Source of the DNA: Bacteroidota bacterium
GTDB taxonomy: Bacteria > Bacteroidota > Bacteroidia > Chitinophagales > Chitinophagaceae
Assembly: GCA_026391455.1 (NCBI GenBank)
Contig: JAPLEH010000022.1
Span: 1 to 64,000, forward strand
Reading direction: 5' to 3'
Length of the DNA stretch: 64,000 nt
Shown here in pieces: positions 61,005 through 64,000 of this stretch. A model generated the notes under the pieces. The model had not been told where the DNA came from. It ran no database searches and was given only the letters and a program-made list of their open reading frames with translations. A program made the position numbers and the translations under genes. Within the stretch, counting starts at the first letter, position 1, and each line of letters opens with the position of its first letter.

Positions 61005-61916
61005 TCATATCTCTTTCACTGGCTTACTCATTTTATTCTCCACGGGTGTTACCGTATACCCTGCTTTTCTCAACAGGTTGATTACGCCTTTTTCTCCGGG
61101 CAAATGTCCGGCACCCACTGCCACCACTACTGCTTGTTGCGGCATAATGGTCTTGAGTTTTTCCACCCAATTCAGATTGCGGTTATTGAGTAATATATCC
61201 TGGTATTGCATCATCCCTTCCTCTTCGGATGTAATGAGTGCTCCCAGTTTATCGAGGTTTTGTTCCCGGTACGCATCCATCATTTCTTTAAATTCCTTAT
61301 CTCCGTCGGTATCTTTATTACCCGCATTAATGGATTTCAACAGATCCTGCGCCTGTATTTTGTAAGGGATACTATCGAAAATACTCATCTGGTAGGCCAT
61401 TGTCTCAAGGCCCAATACCGTTTTCCCTTTTTTCTTCGCCTCATCCATAATGAGTTGTTCCATGGCCACCTGCTCCTCACAGGCAGAGAAATTGGCTTCC
61501 ATCAGCAGCGAGGATGCGATCATGGGTTTATACGTTTCTACCATAGAAAAAGGAAGCATGGAGTTCTTTTCAGCAAAATAGGCTTTGATCTGCTGGTATT
61601 CTTCCTTGGATACCAGATCCGCCAGCGTGGTATCACCCCGCATCTTCATTTTGCTCATCGCCCCCAGCATTTCAAAGAGGTTGTCCATGTCCAGTTCCAG
61701 GTATACCTTATCGGATTTTTCAATGGCTTCCACCAGTTTTGCACCGAGAAAAGCATCTTCTTTACAAAGCATATGGATAGTACCAAAGAGATAGGATGGC
61801 TTTTCCAACCCGTTACCGGTCACTTTCCACAAGAGGGTATTCATGGGTTTGCCATTCTGGGCAAAGCTGGTCATAGCTAGAAGGCTCATGATAAGCCCGG
61901 CACTGAGTCGTTTCAT
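61005..61916 (-). CDS. TraB/GumN family protein
   Basis: About 303 residues. The start is taken at ATG 61916 (MKRLSAGLIMSLLAMTSFAQ signal peptide); the frame extends to 61934. TraB/GumN features: NTLLWKVTGNGLEKPSYLFG, GTIHML with the conserved histidine, DKVYLELDMDN, LGLETMAYQ and the C-terminal VVVAVGAGHLPGEKGV (metal-binding GAGH). The family resembles a metalloprotease fold (TIKI-like), function in bacteria largely unknown. Exported, monocistronic. Confidence 0.9.
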   Translation of the reverse strand: MKRLSAGLIMSLLAMTSFAQNGKPMNTLLWKVTGNGLEKPSYLFGTIHMLCKEDAFLGAKLVEAIEKSDKVYLELDMDNLFEMLGAMSKMKMRGDTTLADLVSKEEYQQIKAYFAEKNSMLPFSMVETYKPMIASSLLMEANFSACEEQVAMEQLIMDEAKKKGKTVLGLETMAYQMSIFDSIPYKIQAQDLLKSINAGNKDTDGDKEFKEMMDAYREQNLDKLGALITSEEEGMMQYQDILLNNRNLNWVEKLKTIMPQQAVVVAVGAGHLPGEKGVINLLRKAGYTVTPVENKMSKPVKEI

Positions 61917-62047
61917 TCCGTGTTTTTTTAGCAAATTAGGTAAAAGACGTAATTATCCAGCCTGCGGCTGCATGGTATCCTGTCCATCAAAAATCTTTCC
62001 GGATAAAATTAATGACGATGTGACATAAATAAAGAAGATGGCGGTCG

Positions 62048-63103
62048 CTATTCAGGGTCCCGGTAAAATACTTCTTGCCAATACCGCTCAAATTTAGTTC
62101 CCCATTTTACCTGCAAGGTTGCCGGATCGACCGGTTTCCCCATTGCCTGCTGTATGGCCAGGAACGGCAGATTAACTCCAGCACCCAAGGCAGCAGAAAT
62201 AGTACCCTGCACCCGTGGATTGATCTCGAGTAGCAGGCATTGGCCATTTGCAGCACGTTTTACCTGTATGCCTATATTACCATGCAATTGCAACGATGCG
62301 ATGATCCCCCTGCAATAATCGATTATGGAATCATCATTTACAAATTCCCCTTTTACACTGATACCCTGCAACATCTTCGTTCGAATACGGGGTAAAGCAA
62401 TTACCAATTCTCCATTATTAGCCAGGCAATCGACCGAGTATTCTTCGCCCGGCAAATATTCGCTGACCAATAATTCGGGGAAAGGTGTTGCACCCAGTAT
62501 GCGAATGGCTGCTTCACTGCGGATATAACAATGCCCGGGTTTTTCGTTAAACAATAACCGGGACTCATTAATCCGGTCATCAATGATCCGAAAACCCCTG
62601 CTTCCATTCGATACCGAAGGTTTAAAACATACCGGTTTTTCCGGAAAGCCCAACGCCTGGAGGGCTTCTTCGAATTGAGTGATGGTTTCCACCACCCGAA
62701 AATCGGGCACTGCAATATCTCTCCACTGGAGAAACTGGTACAACTGACTTTTGTTATTAGCGATTTCCAATGCAGAAGCCGGTGAGACCATAACAATTAC
62801 ACCCGCTGTGCGAAATGCATCCGCCAAGCGGGCCAGTGGCAACAATTCTTTTGTTACCAGCGGTAGTACCACCCGAATATTCTTTTGCTTGCACAAGGAC
62901 AGTATCGAAGGAATAAATGCCGGTTCATCACCTCCAGGTATGGTTGCAAAATCGGAAGCCAGGTATTTTCCAATGGCATCGGGCCTTGCATCTGCCACCG
63001 TAATACGAATAGATGGTTCCTGTTGCAGGCAATGTAAGATACCCGCAGCACCGGGAGCTCCCCCGCCAGTCATCAACACATGTATCGGCTCATTCGTTTG
63101 CAT
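62048..63103 (-). CDS. ATP-grasp domain protein (carbamoyl-phosphate synthase-like)
   Basis: 351 residues. N-terminal Rossmann-like preATP-grasp domain (HVLMTGGGAPGAAGILHCLQ), then an ATP-grasp fold (about 115-330): PVCFKPSVSNGSRGFRIIDD, LVSEYLPGEEYSVDCLANNG, CLLLEINPRVQGTIS (metal-binding E-I-N-P-R). It ligates a carboxylate to an amine or similar nucleophile, substrate unknown. It lacks the tandem second half of carbamoyl-phosphate synthase, so it resembles small peptide- or metabolite-ligase proteins. The gap to the UbiD gene is 68 bp, same strand. Confidence 0.85.
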   Translation of the reverse strand: MQTNEPIHVLMTGGGAPGAAGILHCLQQEPSIRITVADARPDAIGKYLASDFATIPGGDEPAFIPSILSLCKQKNIRVVLPLVTKELLPLARLADAFRTAGVIVMVSPASALEIANNKSQLYQFLQWRDIAVPDFRVVETITQFEEALQALGFPEKPVCFKPSVSNGSRGFRIIDDRINESRLLFNEKPGHCYIRSEAAIRILGATPFPELLVSEYLPGEEYSVDCLANNGELVIALPRIRTKMLQGISVKGEFVNDDSIIDYCRGIIASLQLHGNIGIQVKRAANGQCLLLEINPRVQGTISAALGAGVNLPFLAIQQAMGKPVDPATLQVKWGTKFERYWQEVFYRDPE

Positions 63104-63171
63104 GATCGCTAAGATATGGGAAGCCGGTCTGATTCAGTAATCTATCCTTATCGATTTCCAATTGGGGATAA

Positions 63172-64000
63172 TTAGTTCACCACAGCTTCCTCCCCATACA
63201 TTTGCCCTTTGAACTTTAAGGAGGGCGATGGTATGAAGGGACCAATGCCGAGTGCATTCCATTTCTCATCCACCGAACGGATGGTTTCCTCATTGGCAAC
63301 AATGATATTGGGCCAGTCCCGTTGAAAATTATCCAGCTCTTTGGTCTTGCGGGTTCCGTCGAGCCCCATACAGGCCTGGTATTGATGCGGCGATGCGGAA
63401 TTCGGCCATTTAGCGAGATAATGATCCCGTTTGGGATCGAGATTATTACAAAAGCGCCAGAGCGCTGTGGCCAGATCATTGGCATCTACTGTATGCTCCA
63501 CATACAAAACCAGTTTTATCGATGCCATTTCCGGCAGTTTGCAAAGAGCAGTATGTAATTCACCGATATGTCCGGGCCTGTTTTTTTGCACTGCAATGAT
63601 CAGCACCGGTATGTTTAATGCAGGCAATGAACTATTTACAGCAGCGATTTCAGGAAAAGAACGACGGATGTTTTCTGATGAAAGAGCGGACTGACTGATG
63701 GGTGCATCCCATACATAACTATCATCCATTTCTTCCGGCATTTTGGCTGTACCATCGATGCACATTTTACCGCCAAAGCCCAGTTTGCTGCAACTGTGAT
63801 CGAGTACATCCATAGGGCCCGTGGAAAAATAGATATCCGTGGCCGGATTGAGGTTGCGGAATACCTGCTGTGATAATGGGAGATAATCACTGATCTTCCA
63901 GCCGGAAGTAGCTGTTGTTTCTTTACTGGTAAGTACCAGAATTTTATTGAACATCATTTGGCCCGCCCCCCACATCGCATTCATTACTTTTTGGCCCTGG
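63172..64000 (-). CDS. UbiD-family decarboxylase, C-terminal part (truncated by window edge)
   Basis: The open frame continues off the right edge (codons for G-Q-K-V before Met at 63984), so only the C-terminal about 276 residues are seen. GAGQMMFNKILVLTS, DIYFSTGPMDVLDHS, FGGKMCIDGTAKMPEE, YQACMGLDGTRKT and the terminal DLATALWRFCNNLDPKRD pattern place it in the UbiD/menaquinone-type prenyl-aromatic acid decarboxylase family (prFMN-dependent). It fits menaquinone biosynthesis together with the MenI-like thioesterase at 5701-6153. Confidence 0.88.
   Translation of the reverse strand, partial: QGQKVMNAMWGAGQMMFNKILVLTSKETTATSGWKISDYLPLSQQVFRNLNPATDIYFSTGPMDVLDHSCSKLGFGGKMCIDGTAKMPEEMDDSYVWDAPISQSALSSENIRRSFPEIAAVNSSLPALNIPVLIIAVQKNRPGHIGELHTALCKLPEMASIKLVLYVEHTVDANDLATALWRFCNNLDPKRDHYLAKWPNSASPHQYQACMGLDGTRKTKELDNFQRDWPNIIVANEETIRSVDEKWNALGIGPFIPSPSLKFKGQMYGEEAVVN

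Overview
The window looks like a chromosome segment of a Bacteroidota bacterium, most likely a Chitinophagaceae-type relative. The reasons are: many starts preceded by the Bacteroidetes -7 element TAnnTTTG (or TACCTTCG) instead of a Shine-Dalgarno; many secreted proteins with short signal peptides ending in Q and lipoproteins ending in SC/AC; a carboxypeptidase-regulatory-domain TonB receptor; and families typical of the phylum (DUF1599, BT_3928-like DoxX, YdiI-like thioesterase, menaquinone-type UbiD). No rRNA, tRNA, CRISPR array or prophage was seen.

Layout. 1-2.8 kb is a small accessory patch: an IS1595-family transposase, a 40-residue lysine-rich ORF overlapping the next gene by ATGA, two unknown ORFs, and about 765 bp of hairpin-rich non-coding DNA. 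2.9-9.7 kb is housekeeping: an LEA-type lipoprotein, an HMA metal-binding protein, pyrimidine genes (pyrE, pyrB, pyrR), a coaD-phosphoesterase-thioesterase operon, a Nudix hydrolase and a beta-barrel protein. 9.9-18.5 kb holds proline catabolism (pruA), an 822-residue repetitive YadA-head-like surface protein, a secreted unknown, and a TPR histidine kinase/LuxR response regulator operon. 18.6-25 kb holds prfB with its programmed +1 frameshift, a CPBP protease, VOC and membrane proteins, an acyl-CoA desaturase and a type I pullulanase. 25.06-25.9 kb is an 845-bp non-coding array of hairpin repeats. 25.9-37 kb contains secreted unknowns, an FAD (GMC) dehydrogenase with its gamma subunit, a beta/gamma-crystallin-repeat protein and a TonB-receptor operon. 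37-50 kb contains an ABC-F protein, BON/SH3 stress-like proteins, an arginase-family hydrolase, a MazF-like toxin with an unusually large upstream partner, several orphan lipoproteins, a TPR protein and gyrA. 50.4-64 kb contains saccharopine dehydrogenase, a zinc-less sirtuin, a DUF721 gene that is probably leaderless, a lone peptide ABC permease, DUF1599/DoxX genes, folP, an FKBP-nrnA operon, ndk, and at the right edge a truncated UbiD decarboxylase.

Most notable: (1) the 25-kb array, whose two hairpin classes keep the same tail and TGAA loop while the stem bases change in compensating pairs; (2) a 15/16-identical motif upstream of both the sensor kinase gene and the neighbouring secreted-protein gene, a likely operator for that two-component system; (3) a two-gene MazF module whose partner shows no AbrB or ribbon-helix-helix pattern; (4) prfB autoregulatory frameshifting; (5) dispersed TTCACTATTCAC-type repeats that supply the stop codons of two adjacent genes.
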